From Hymenobacter sp. HSC-4F20 (GTDB taxonomy: Bacteria; Bacteroidota; Bacteroidia; Cytophagales; Hymenobacteraceae): DNA of 64,000 bases. The stretch covers positions 24,682-88,681 of the forward strand of contig NZ_JAHZTD010000006.1 of the NCBI RefSeq assembly GCF_019599275.1, in the 5' to 3' direction. A program made the position numbers and the translations under genes. Shown piece after piece: positions 10,320 to 19,617 of the stretch (position 1 is its first letter; the number at the start of each line of letters is the position of its first letter). A model generated the notes under the pieces. That model was not told the DNA's origin. It did not search any database and saw nothing but the letters and a program-made list of their open reading frames with translations.

Positions 10320-13300
10320 TTAGATGGTGAATTCTTCGGTAAGCTCCTGAGTAATATCCTGATAGTCGGTTTGCAGCCAGGCGGCCACCTCCAGGGCTTC
10401 GGCGAGCTGTGCAATGGTTACCAGCTTAAATAGCTCCTTAATGCTGAGCTGCACACCAAAGGTTTGCTGCAGGGCGATGCGCAGCTTCATCAGCAGCATG
10501 CTGTTGCCACCGACATCAAAAAAGTTGTCGGTGATGCCCGGCTGGGGCCGGCCCAGCAGCTCTTCCCATAGCTGCACCAGCATTCGTTGCGTTTCGGTGG
10601 TAGCGGCTACCCGCTCTGTGCTGCCGGCCGTCACGTCGACCTGGGCAAGCAAGGCTGTTTTGTCTACTTTGCCGTTTTTGTTGAGCGGAATGTGTTCTAC
10701 CCGGGTCAGCACGCTGGGCACCATGTAGTCCGGCAGCTGGGTGCGCAGGTACTGTTTAATGCCGGCGGTATCCAATGCGGCCGCCGGCATCAGCAGGAAG
10801 GCCAGCACCTGGGGTTGCCCGGCGTACTGGTGGCAGAACACGGCGGCCTGTTGCACCTGTTCAGCCTGCTCCAGTACGCGGCGTATTTCCTCTAGCTCAA
10901 TTCGCAGTCCCCGAATTTTTACCTGCTCATCAACGCGGCCGATAAACTCCAACTGTAGGGCATGGTCCCACTTTACCAGGTCGCCCGTTTTATAGAGTTT
11001 CTCGCCGGCCGCAAATGGGCTGTCCACAAACTTCTCCCTGGTTTCCTGCGGCAGGTTCACGTAGCCCTCCGCCAGGCTGGCCCCGCCAATGTACAGCTCC
11101 CCGATAACACCCGCCGGTACGCAGTGGCGCTGCTTGTCCAGCACGAACGCCCGGGTGTTTTTCAGGGGCCGCCCGATGATGTTGCGCTCAAAGTGCCGCA
11201 CGTCCTGGTTTACTACGGCATCAATTACCGCCTCCGTGGGGCCGTAGTGGTTGTTGAGCCGTACGGTGGGCAGCTTGCTTTTCAGCAGCTCCACCAGCTT
11301 CTTGTTCAAGGACTCCCCCCCGATGCAACATACGCGCAGGGACCGCGCCAGCGAGGCGCAGAGGGGGGCGGAAAGGTGCTGGCAGAAGGTCTCGATGAAG
11401 GTGGGCGTGCCCTGCAGCACCCGCACCTGCTCCTGGGCGAGAACCCCGGCCAACTCCTGTGGCTGCAGGAGCAGCTGCGGATCGGGGATTACCAGTTTGC
11501 CGCCGGATAGCAGCGGTAGCAGCAGCTCCAGCAGGGAAACATCGAAGCTGTAATTCGTGAGCAGGATGGTGTGCACGGGCTCAGCCAGCCCCAGCAGCTC
11601 CAGCTCTACCTGCAGCTTGTCGGCCAGGGCCGCGTGCCCAACGGCTACCCCTTTGGGCCGCCCCGTGGTACCGGACGTGTAGAGCAGGTAGGCCGTGGGC
11701 CACGGCTGCCACGCCAGGCTCGCCCCCGCGGAGTACCCCGCACTTTCCAGGCACTCCGTAGCGGTAAGCACGAGCCGGCATTCGGCGTCGGCGATAATCA
11801 GCTGCTTTCTGGCCTCCGGATAGGCCGGATTGATGGGTACGTATACGCCACCAGCCATCCAGATGCTGAGCATGGCCACGGGCAGCCAGGCCGAGGGGTC
11901 CAGCATGACCCCTACCCGGTCGCCGGGGCGCACGCCCTTCGCTTCCCGCAGGTAGTGGGCAGTGCGCCGGACTTCGGCCGCCAGCTCCCGGTAGCTCAGG
12001 CACTGCCGGCCGGAGGCAACAGCGGTAGCTTCCGGCGTATCGTTCTCCCAGTTAGCCAGCCACGAGCCCCATACCGCCGAGGTAGGGGCCGGCTCGGGGG
12101 CTGGCAGCGGCCCAGGGCCGGCCAGCAGCTGCCGCTCGGCGGCCGAGAGCAGGTCGAGAGTCTCAATGGGCGTATCGAGGTGAGTTACAACCTGCTCGGC
12201 AAGCGCAATAAAATGGGAGGCCAGTTGCCGAGCAAACCAGTCGCTGAACAGCCCCGTGTTGTACTCCAGCGCCAGACTGAGGCCCTGCCCGTCGGGGGTA
12301 TAGGAAAAGCCGAACGCCATATCAAACTGGCTGCTTTCGCGCGGCAGCTCCTGGTAAGGCGTAACGGCCACACCGGGAAGGCTGGCGTCAGGGCTGGGCT
12401 GGTGCAAGTGGCTCAGCGTTGCCTGGTTGTGCAGCACCAGCATGATATCAAACAGGGGCGAGCGGCTGGGTTCCAGGGCGTACGGCAGCTTGTCGAGGAG
12501 TTTATCCAGGGGGTAGCTGCGGTGCTGGTAGGCCTGCAGCAACTCCTGCTTCTGCACTTGCAACAGCTCGCGGAAGGACTGGCGGCCGCTGAACTCGGTG
12601 CGGATAGCCAGCACGTTCAGCAGCAGCCCAACCTGCTGCTGAAGCTCGGGCTGCTCGCGGTTGGCCAGCGGCGTCCCGATAACGGTGCACTCCTGGCCGG
12701 TATAGCGGAACAAGGTGGCGTTCAGCAAGGCAAACAACCCCATAAAGAGCGTGGCTCCTTCCGCCTCGCACACGGCCTGCAGCCGCTGCTGCAGCTCTCC
12801 GGCCAGGGGCAGCACTACCTCGGCCCCGCTAAAGGTTCTGGCCGAGGGGCGGGGGTGCTGGGTGGGCAAATCCAGTACCGGGGCTTTTTCCGCGAACTTG
12901 CCTAGCCAGTAGGCTTCGTCGGCGGGCTGGGGCGTTTGTTCCTGCTGCCGGGCCCAGCGCACATAGTCCCGGAACTGAATAGGCAGCGCGGGCAAGGCGG
13001 CGGGCTGCCCGGCGGCGCGGGCACGGTAGCCGGCCATAAACTCCCGGAACAGCACCTCCACGGACCACCCGTCGCTGATGATGTGGTGCATGACGTACAC
13101 GAGCAGGTAGTCGGCGGGGGCGAGGGTAATCAGCGCAGCGCGCAGCAGGGGCCCGGTTGTCAGCTCAAACGGGCGGTACAGCACCTCCCGCAGCAGGGTG
13201 TGCCGGGCCGCTTCGTCAGGCTCGGTGCTCAGGTCGTAACAGGTAAGAACGTTGGGGGCCACTTCTTCCGGGGCCAGCACCTGCTGGTATACCTCACCGG

Positions 13301-16300
13301 TGCTGTCTTCCTGAAAGACGGTGCGGAGGGCTTCGTGCCGGCTTACCATGTCGCGGAGGGTTTCGGCCGTCCAGGCGGCGTTTACCTCGCCCTGCAGACG
13401 CAGCGCCCCGGATATGTGGTAGGCACGGGAAACTTCCTCGGCCTGGCTGACCAGCCACATGCGCTGTTGGGCGTGGGTGAGCGGGTAGCGCGCGGCAGCT
13501 GGCCCATGGTGCGGGCTTATCGGTAGCGGAGCTAAGGCGGGGCGCGTGGACACTAGCAGCGGGGCCAGCTCCCGAATGGTAGGATGGGTGAAAATATCCT
13601 GTAGCTGCAAGGACACGTTGCACTCCGTGCGAAGCCGGCCCAGCAACTGAATGACATTGAGGCTGTGTCCGCCTAACTCAAAAAAGGAATCCAGAACTCC
13701 CACGGCGGGCTGGTTCAGCACCTCTGACCAGAGCTGGCACAGCTTTTCTTCCAGCGCGTTCTGCGGAGCAACTGTGGGCCGGGACTCGGCCGCCAGCATA
13801 CCCGCGTGGATTTCGGGCAGGGCCTTGCGGTTGACTTTGCCATTGGGCAAGAGAGGAAATGCTTCCAGCTGCACCCATACTTCCGGAATCATGTGGGCGG
13901 GCAGGCTGGTGCTGAGCAGGCGACGCCAGTCTGGGAGCGTATACGCAAGGGGGCGTGGGCTTTGCACGAAGGCCACCAGCATGGGGTGGCCCTGGAGGTG
14001 GCGCACGGCCACGATGCTGTCGAGCCCCGGCTGCTGGGCATTGATGGCCGACTCGATGTAGTGCGCTTCCAGGCGGTAGCCCCGGAAGCTGAGCTGGTTA
14101 TCTATCCGGCCTTTAAACAGAAGGGTTCCGTCGGGTTGCAGGCAGCCGACATCGCCGGTGCGGTAGAGCTTTTGGCCGGGCTGGAAGGGGTGCGGCACAA
14201 ACTTTTCCTGGGTAAGCTCCGGCTGGCGCAGGTAGCCTTCAGCTAAGCCGGCGCCTCCAATGTAAAGCTCTCCCTCCTGGCCCACGGGCTGAACCTGCCG
14301 GGCCTCATTCAACACATACACCTCCCGGTTGTAGAGGGGCGTGCCAATGGGAATGTTCGGCTCCAGGCGCTCTACCTTATGGTAGGTAGCGCACACGGTA
14401 CTTTCCGTGGGGCCGTACGTGTTATAGAGCGCCACGGGCTGGCCCACCACGCGGGAAATGTACTCTGGTTTCAGCACGTCGCCGCCGCTAATGAGCACCC
14501 GCAGCGAAGCGGGCAGTTCCTGGGTATTCAGGTAGGCAATAACGTAGGGGTTGGTGCTTAGCAGCGTAACACCCTCCTGCTCCAGGGTCGCGCTGAGGGC
14601 ATCGAGGTCTTTGGGAGCGGGTAGGATGTGCAGCCGGCCCCCAGCGGCCAACACCGGGAAGATTTCCTCCACCGATGTATCAAAGCTGATGGATGCCTGC
14701 TGCAGCACCACGTCCTGGGCCGTTACGTTGAAATACTCCGTGAAGCTGAGAGCGTAATCCAGCAGGGCGCCGTGGGAAATAACCACCCCTTTGGGGTTGC
14801 CCGTGGAGCCCGAGGTGTAAATGATGTAGCACGGCGTATGGGGCATACTACCGGCTCCGGGCAACGGCAGCAGCTGGCCGGCCGCATCCGCGGCGGGCGG
14901 GCAGGCGTCCACTGCCAGGCACTCCACCGGTGGCAACCACGGCACGGGAAGCCGACTGCCGCTCAGCACCAGCTTGCACTCGGCATTCTCCAGCATGTAA
15001 CGGAGCAACGTCTCGGGGTAGGCCGGGTCCAGGGGCAGGTAGGTTACCCCGGCCAGCATACTGGCCAGCATGCCCACTACCATCCACTCGGAGCGCTCCA
15101 GCAGCAGGGCCACCGTGTCGCCCGGCTGCAGGCCCCAACGCGTCAGCTCGTGCGCGACGGCCACGGCCCGCTCGTTTACCTGCTGGTAGGTTAGCTGCGC
15201 GCCTGGGCTGGAAATAGCTATCCGGTTGGCGTGGGTAGCGAGGCCGGCCTGCCACAGTGCCACAAAGGAATCCTGCTCCCGGGGGCGTACGGGCCCCACC
15301 GCCGCCGCTTCCAGCAGCCGCTGCTCTTCGGCATCTACCAGGCTGACGTGGCGTACTAGCGCGCTGGTATCGGCGCTAAAGATCCGGAAGATGGTTTGCA
15401 GGCGCCGGATGAGCAGGTCGATTTCTTCCGCGGCAAAGTACTGTTGGTTGAAGACAAACCGAATGTCAACGCCGTCGTCGTGGTAGCCCCGCACGTAGAT
15501 GGAAAGCGGGTCTTCTTCCCAGTAGTTGGACAAGGCGAAGGCGCTGGAGCGCACGTCCCCGAAAGAAGAGGTGAAATCAAATTCCTCGTACGAAACCCGG
15601 ATGTCGTATAAGCCGGCCCGCTCTCCCTGCCGGGCCAGGTCTTTCACCAGGTTGCCGTACTGGTAGCGTTGGTGGCGCAGCGTTTCCCGCATTTTCTGCT
15701 TTACTCCGCTGAGCAAGGTTGCCAGCGAAGCATCCTCGTCCAGGGTAAAGCGCACGGCCAGCAGGTTCATAAACACGCCGGCCGTTTGCTTGAATAGCTT
15801 GTTGGTGCGGTTCAGCACGGGCATGCCAATGGCGACGGTGCTTTGCTGCTGGGTGTTGCCAAAATACAGGAGCAGGCTTCCGAGGATGAGCTGGAATACC
15901 GATACCCCGTGCCGGTCAGCGGCTTCCTTCAGGCCGTTGTAGGTTTCCTTGGGTAGAGCCAGGGTTTTGCTTGCCGCCTTCCGGGCGTAGCTGATTGTGT
16001 TCTTCTGGTGCAATAGGCTCGTGTAGCCCTGAAACTGCTGCATCCAGTAGGCCCGGTCGTCGGCGGCCTGCTGGGAGAGGTAGTACGCCTGGTCATCCTG
16101 GATGTAGTGCTCGTAGGAGTAGCACGTGTACTCGGCGGCCCCGGTTTCCCGCAGGCTACGGTAGAAGGCAGCCATGGCATTGAGCAGCAGGCTGAACGAC
16201 CAGCCGTCGCCGATCAGGTGGTGAATTTTGGCGTACCACAGGTGCGTTTCGGCATCCAGCTTCAGCAGCTGAAACGTAAACAGGTGGCGGTTTTCCAACT

Positions 16301-16643
16301 CAAAGCACTGCCCGAACTCCTGGTCCATCCACTGCTTGGCGGCGGCCATGGGGTCGGGCTCCGCCGAGCAGTCCAGCCGGGCCAGCCGGTAGGCCGGGGC
16401 CGCGTCCTGCACCGTGTAAAACAGCTCGCCCTCTTTCTCCTCGAATACAGACGAGTACACCTGCTGGCTTTTCAGCACCTGCACGATAGAGGCTTCCAGG
16501 GTAGCCGCGCACAGCGGACCTTGCAGAAGGGCGTAGCCGCCAATATTGTATTTAGGGGAGTTACAATTAAACGCTTGGTCGCGCCAGATAAGCTTTTGCG
16601 TGACAGAGGGACGCTTTAGTTCGGTATCTTGATAGCTAGACAT
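10320..16643 (-). CDS. nonribosomal peptide synthetase, two modules C-A-T-C-A-T (called NRPS-F here)
   Basis: A 2107-residue synthetase. Approximate domains are C (1-430, HHLIGDGWS near 142), A (455-945, YTSGSTG near 613), T (LGGHSLNV near 992), C (1045-1480, HHIISDGWS near 1189), A (1510-1975, YTSGTTG near 1656) and T (VGGNSMLL near 2046). It ends straight after the last carrier with no thioesterase, reductase or C domain. Pocket residues read by eye are DTESIGTVCK for the first A (the acidic E suggests a basic substrate, low confidence) and DVLQCGHIDK for the second (unassigned). The N-terminal C domain could be a starter that adds an acyl group, or could accept a chain from another synthetase. 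It lies between a TonB-type receptor gene and an S45 acylase gene on the same strand. Confidence 0.93.
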   Translation of the reverse strand: MSSYQDTELKRPSVTQKLIWRDQAFNCNSPKYNIGGYALLQGPLCAATLEASIVQVLKSQQVYSSVFEEKEGELFYTVQDAAPAYRLARLDCSAEPDPMAAAKQWMDQEFGQCFELENRHLFTFQLLKLDAETHLWYAKIHHLIGDGWSFSLLLNAMAAFYRSLRETGAAEYTCYSYEHYIQDDQAYYLSQQAADDRAYWMQQFQGYTSLLHQKNTISYARKAASKTLALPKETYNGLKEAADRHGVSVFQLILGSLLLYFGNTQQQSTVAIGMPVLNRTNKLFKQTAGVFMNLLAVRFTLDEDASLATLLSGVKQKMRETLRHQRYQYGNLVKDLARQGERAGLYDIRVSYEEFDFTSSFGDVRSSAFALSNYWEEDPLSIYVRGYHDDGVDIRFVFNQQYFAAEEIDLLIRRLQTIFRIFSADTSALVRHVSLVDAEEQRLLEAAAVGPVRPREQDSFVALWQAGLATHANRIAISSPGAQLTYQQVNERAVAVAHELTRWGLQPGDTVALLLERSEWMVVGMLASMLAGVTYLPLDPAYPETLLRYMLENAECKLVLSGSRLPVPWLPPVECLAVDACPPAADAAGQLLPLPGAGSMPHTPCYIIYTSGSTGNPKGVVISHGALLDYALSFTEYFNVTAQDVVLQQASISFDTSVEEIFPVLAAGGRLHILPAPKDLDALSATLEQEGVTLLSTNPYVIAYLNTQELPASLRVLISGGDVLKPEYISRVVGQPVALYNTYGPTESTVCATYHKVERLEPNIPIGTPLYNREVYVLNEARQVQPVGQEGELYIGGAGLAEGYLRQPELTQEKFVPHPFQPGQKLYRTGDVGCLQPDGTLLFKGRIDNQLSFRGYRLEAHYIESAINAQQPGLDSIVAVRHLQGHPMLVAFVQSPRPLAYTLPDWRRLLSTSLPAHMIPEVWVQLEAFPLLPNGKVNRKALPEIHAGMLAAESRPTVAPQNALEEKLCQLWSEVLNQPAVGVLDSFFELGGHSLNVIQLLGRLRTECNVSLQLQDIFTHPTIRELAPLLVSTRPALAPLPISPHHGPAAARYPLTHAQQRMWLVSQAEEVSRAYHISGALRLQGEVNAAWTAETLRDMVSRHEALRTVFQEDSTGEVYQQVLAPEEVAPNVLTCYDLSTEPDEAARHTLLREVLYRPFELTTGPLLRAALITLAPADYLLVYVMHHIISDGWSVEVLFREFMAGYRARAAGQPAALPALPIQFRDYVRWARQQEQTPQPADEAYWLGKFAEKAPVLDLPTQHPRPSARTFSGAEVVLPLAGELQQRLQAVCEAEGATLFMGLFALLNATLFRYTGQECTVIGTPLANREQPELQQQVGLLLNVLAIRTEFSGRQSFRELLQVQKQELLQAYQHRSYPLDKLLDKLPYALEPSRSPLFDIMLVLHNQATLSHLHQPSPDASLPGVAVTPYQELPRESSQFDMAFGFSYTPDGQGLSLALEYNTGLFSDWFARQLASHFIALAEQVVTHLDTPIETLDLLSAAERQLLAGPGPLPAPEPAPTSAVWGSWLANWENDTPEATAVASGRQCLSYRELAAEVRRTAHYLREAKGVRPGDRVGVMLDPSAWLPVAMLSIWMAGGVYVPINPAYPEARKQLIIADAECRLVLTATECLESAGYSAGASLAWQPWPTAYLLYTSGTTGRPKGVAVGHAALADKLQVELELLGLAEPVHTILLTNYSFDVSLLELLLPLLSGGKLVIPDPQLLLQPQELAGVLAQEQVRVLQGTPTFIETFCQHLSAPLCASLARSLRVCCIGGESLNKKLVELLKSKLPTVRLNNHYGPTEAVIDAVVNQDVRHFERNIIGRPLKNTRAFVLDKQRHCVPAGVIGELYIGGASLAEGYVNLPQETREKFVDSPFAAGEKLYKTGDLVKWDHALQLEFIGRVDEQVKIRGLRIELEEIRRVLEQAEQVQQAAVFCHQYAGQPQVLAFLLMPAAALDTAGIKQYLRTQLPDYMVPSVLTRVEHIPLNKNGKVDKTALLAQVDVTAGSTERVAATTETQRMLVQLWEELLGRPQPGITDNFFDVGGNSMLLMKLRIALQQTFGVQLSIKELFKLVTIAQLAEALEVAAWLQTDYQDITQELTEEFTI

Positions 16644-16736
16644 TAGAACACGGGAAGGAAGGCGAACAGCTGTATTGTAGGTTGCTACGGTTCCTTAGAG
16701 CCTCCGCCCCCAGGGCGCGCGACCGGTAGGATGCCG

Positions 16737-16779
16737 TTCCTCCGCCTGCGTGGGCGCGCGGCCCACGCAGGCGGAGGAA
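16737..16779. terminator. 19-bp perfect hairpin between receptor and NRPS genes
   Basis: Perfect inverted repeat with arms 16737-16755 and 16761-16779 (19 bp each) and a 5-base GC loop. It starts six bases past the stop of the receptor gene (16785), within the 141-base gap before NRPS-F. On the minus strand it lacks a long U run, so it may act as a partial terminator or an mRNA 3'-end stabiliser that sets receptor expression apart from the synthetase. Confidence 0.55.
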
Positions 16780-16784
16780 AGAAC

Positions 16785-19040
16785 TCAGAACTTGTAGGAG
16801 AAGCTCAGCCGGTACACCGGGTTTTGGGCTTCGTACCGTTCCCAGATCAGGTAGGGCTGCGCGTTAATCCAGCTGCGGCTGCCGCTGTACACCAGGTTAT
16901 CTATCCGGAACGAGACATTGCCGCGCTTTTTCAGCGTTGTCATGCTGGCCGTTACGCCCGCCGTGTAGAAGGGCAGCAGCTTGCGCTGGGCCTCAAAGGT
17001 GCGGGTGGTATAGTTGCTGTTCACCTGCAGCTGCAGGTTTTTCTTAACCGTCCAGACGGAGTTCAGCTTCAGGACAGAGTACACGCTCTTGCGACGCCCG
17101 TAGGTGTACTGGTCATCCGAAATCTGATTGTAGAAGGCCTCGGCGCCGCCATTCAGGCCCCACCAGGTGAGCAGGTTTGCTTCCCCACTAACGCTGGCCC
17201 CCACCATGTTCACTTCATCAATGTTGTCGAAGGTAACCGTCGTCAGGTCGCCTTCCTGCACGATGATTTTGTTAATCACATCCTGGCTGTTGCGCAGGAA
17301 CACGGACGACTTCAGGTTATACCGGTCGTTGGCGTAGAGGTAGTTCAGCTCTACTACGTTGGCGTAGGCGGGCTTGAGCAGGGGGTTACCCTGGCTGCGC
17401 TGGTTTACGTTGTCGTAGCGAACAAAGGGGGCAAACTGGAAGGGGTCGGGGCGGGAGATGCGCCGGCTGAAGTTCAGCACCACCGACTTGGAATCGTCCA
17501 GCTTGCGTTCCACCGTCAGGCTGGGGTAGAGGTTCACGTAGGGCTTTTTCGGAATGCTGCTGATTTCCTGCAGCGCATTCTCCAGGCGCAGCCCCAGCTG
17601 GGCCTTGTAGTTGCCTTTGGCGTAGGAAAACAGGGAGAATACCGCCTGAATGCTTTCCTTGTAGTTGTAGTTCAGGTCATTGCGGGCGTTATCTATGACG
17701 CTGCTAAACGCGTTGCCGAAACGAACCTCCTCCCCGGAATAGCCCAAATCAAGTTTCCAGTACTGGCTCAGGGCACGGCTGTAGCTTACGTCGTAGTCGA
17801 AGAAGAAATAGTCGATCTGGTTGGCCAGCGCGTAGCTGTTGAGCAACGTGTTGCTTTGGCTGCGCAGGGTATTGTTGGAGTTGATATCCACGATGCCCCA
17901 GGCGTACATAAAATCAACGCCAACCGTGTTCTTTTCCGCGTTGCGGGCGTAGCCGGCGCGGACCTTGTTTTCGCTGGTGGTGAACAGCACGTTGCCCGCG
18001 CCCGTGTTCCGCACCGACTCCCCCGTCTGGCGGTACGTGGAAGGGGTATTCCGGTCCAGGTAGGAAAACTGGTAGCTCAGGGAAGCTGTGGAGAGGGAAT
18101 CAATTTTGTAATCCGTGCCAATCTCCGCATTCGTGAATTTTTCTATTTCGGCTTCCTTGTAGAGCGAGGTAAACTTGAGGGCATTTTCGACATAGTACTG
18201 CCGGCTGGTCTGGGTAGGGCGGTCCTCGTGGCGGAAACTCAGGGAAGCGTAGTTGCTCCACTTGCCATAGCTATAATCCAGCTTTGCCAGCCCACTATAC
18301 TTCTTATTCAGGCCTACTCCCACATTCACCAAGCCTTCGGTAGCCGCCTTGTTCTGCTGCTGGGTGATGATGTTGAGAATGCCGGCGGCTCCCTCCGGGT
18401 CGTATTTGGCGGAGGGGGACGTGATGATTTCCACCTTCTTCAGCTTGCCCGCGGGCAGGGTAGCCAGCACGTCGGCCGTGCTCAGCATGGTGGGCTTGCC
18501 GTCAATGAGCACCCGTACGCCGGCGTCGCCGCGCAGCTTCACCCGGCCGGTGGCGTCCATACTGATCTGCGGTACTTTGGTTAGCACGTCGGAGGCAGTG
18601 GTCGTGCCGGCCAGCATTTCGGGAGTGAAGTTGACTACCTGCTTGTCGATGTGGAACTCAACGTTGCTCCGCTGCCCCGTAATCGTGACCTCGCCCAGAA
18701 CTTTGCTGTTTACCTGCAAGGGTAGTTCGCCCAAGGCCAGCGGCTTATCGGCAACGGCCACTGCTTTCTCGAACGCCTGGTAGCCAATAAAGGAGATGAC
18801 AAGCGTGTAGGTAGCGGGCGCGATATTGTCAAGCACGAATTTTCCGTCGTCGTCCGTGGCGGCTACTTGCACCTGCTGCTGCTTGGCCGCATCCGCAAAC
18901 AGCACAATGTTGGCGTAGGGAATAGGCGTTTTGCCATCGACCACTTTCCCACTGATGCTACCGGCCTGCTGCGCAAAGCCCGGCACCACACGTACCAGCA
19001 GCAGGAGTAGCAATACATGAAGCTTGGTAATTGAATTCAT
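16785..19040 (-). CDS. TonB-dependent receptor-like outer membrane beta-barrel protein
   Basis: A 751-residue outer membrane protein. The signal peptide is at residues 1-25 (hydrophobic core of leucines, then GFAQQ). A carboxypeptidase-regulatory-like domain follows (about 27-110, starting SGKVVDGKTPIPYANIVLF), then a plug-like part (VPQISMDATGRVKLRGDAG, VRVLIDGKPTML), and a large barrel ending in the outer-membrane signature LSFSYKF with terminal Phe. This layout matches the Bacteroidota family with an outer-membrane beta-barrel domain rather than SusC or a classical siderophore receptor. It is upstream of NRPS-F on the same strand, so it could import, export or protect against the product; I cannot tell which. 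It diverges from the LanB gene. A TAnnTTTG-like element (one mismatch) sits at 19074-19081. Confidence 0.88.
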   Translation of the reverse strand: MNSITKLHVLLLLLLVRVVPGFAQQAGSISGKVVDGKTPIPYANIVLFADAAKQQQVQVAATDDDGKFVLDNIAPATYTLVISFIGYQAFEKAVAVADKPLALGELPLQVNSKVLGEVTITGQRSNVEFHIDKQVVNFTPEMLAGTTTASDVLTKVPQISMDATGRVKLRGDAGVRVLIDGKPTMLSTADVLATLPAGKLKKVEIITSPSAKYDPEGAAGILNIITQQQNKAATEGLVNVGVGLNKKYSGLAKLDYSYGKWSNYASLSFRHEDRPTQTSRQYYVENALKFTSLYKEAEIEKFTNAEIGTDYKIDSLSTASLSYQFSYLDRNTPSTYRQTGESVRNTGAGNVLFTTSENKVRAGYARNAEKNTVGVDFMYAWGIVDINSNNTLRSQSNTLLNSYALANQIDYFFFDYDVSYSRALSQYWKLDLGYSGEEVRFGNAFSSVIDNARNDLNYNYKESIQAVFSLFSYAKGNYKAQLGLRLENALQEISSIPKKPYVNLYPSLTVERKLDDSKSVVLNFSRRISRPDPFQFAPFVRYDNVNQRSQGNPLLKPAYANVVELNYLYANDRYNLKSSVFLRNSQDVINKIIVQEGDLTTVTFDNIDEVNMVGASVSGEANLLTWWGLNGGAEAFYNQISDDQYTYGRRKSVYSVLKLNSVWTVKKNLQLQVNSNYTTRTFEAQRKLLPFYTAGVTASMTTLKKRGNVSFRIDNLVYSGSRSWINAQPYLIWERYEAQNPVYRLSFSYKF

Positions 19041-19617
19041 TGAATTACAGCCTTTAATGTGACTTTATCGTATAAAAATTATCCAGAGCGTACTGGGTAC
19101 TATACCGCCCCGGCCTCCCACTGCTACCCGGCAGAGGCCAGCAGTACGTCCTGCCTTTTTTGACGCGGTAGCATAGGTGGCCCGGCAGACAAGGAGCGGA
19201 TCGGGCGCAGACGGGTGCAACGAGGACGCCGGGAACTAACCGGCCAGCACACCTACAAAAGATCCGTTGTAGCGCTACCATGTAGCCCGTGCGCTGGGCG
19301 CGGCGGACGGAGAGCTAGTGTACTTCCGATGGTTAAAGGTGCTACCCCCCGCAGAGATGTGAAAAAACGTTACACCAACCTGGGGATGCGCTAGACTAAC
19401 CCCGCCTTCACGGGTGCCAATACGTTCCTGGTCAGCGGCGCCCGTTTTCCTTGTTTGCGGAGGAGGCTTGTGAGCAGTAGGCTCGCAAGCCCCGGTGCCG
19501 GCCCGTAGGGTAGAGGGTAGAGCGTGGAACCTGGCGGCAGGCGCGGGGTGAGTGCAGCAGTTACGTTACAAATTCACTACTATTAGCCCGCGTTATCATC
19601 CTCCCTGCAGTGCCGAT
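19041..19617. other. divergent intergenic region, receptor / LanB
   Basis: 577 bases between the divergent starts of the receptor gene and the LanB gene. Promoters for both must lie here, but apart from the weak -7-like element at 19074-19081 I see none I can defend. No credible small gene with a lanthipeptide leader was found on either strand. Confidence 0.35.
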
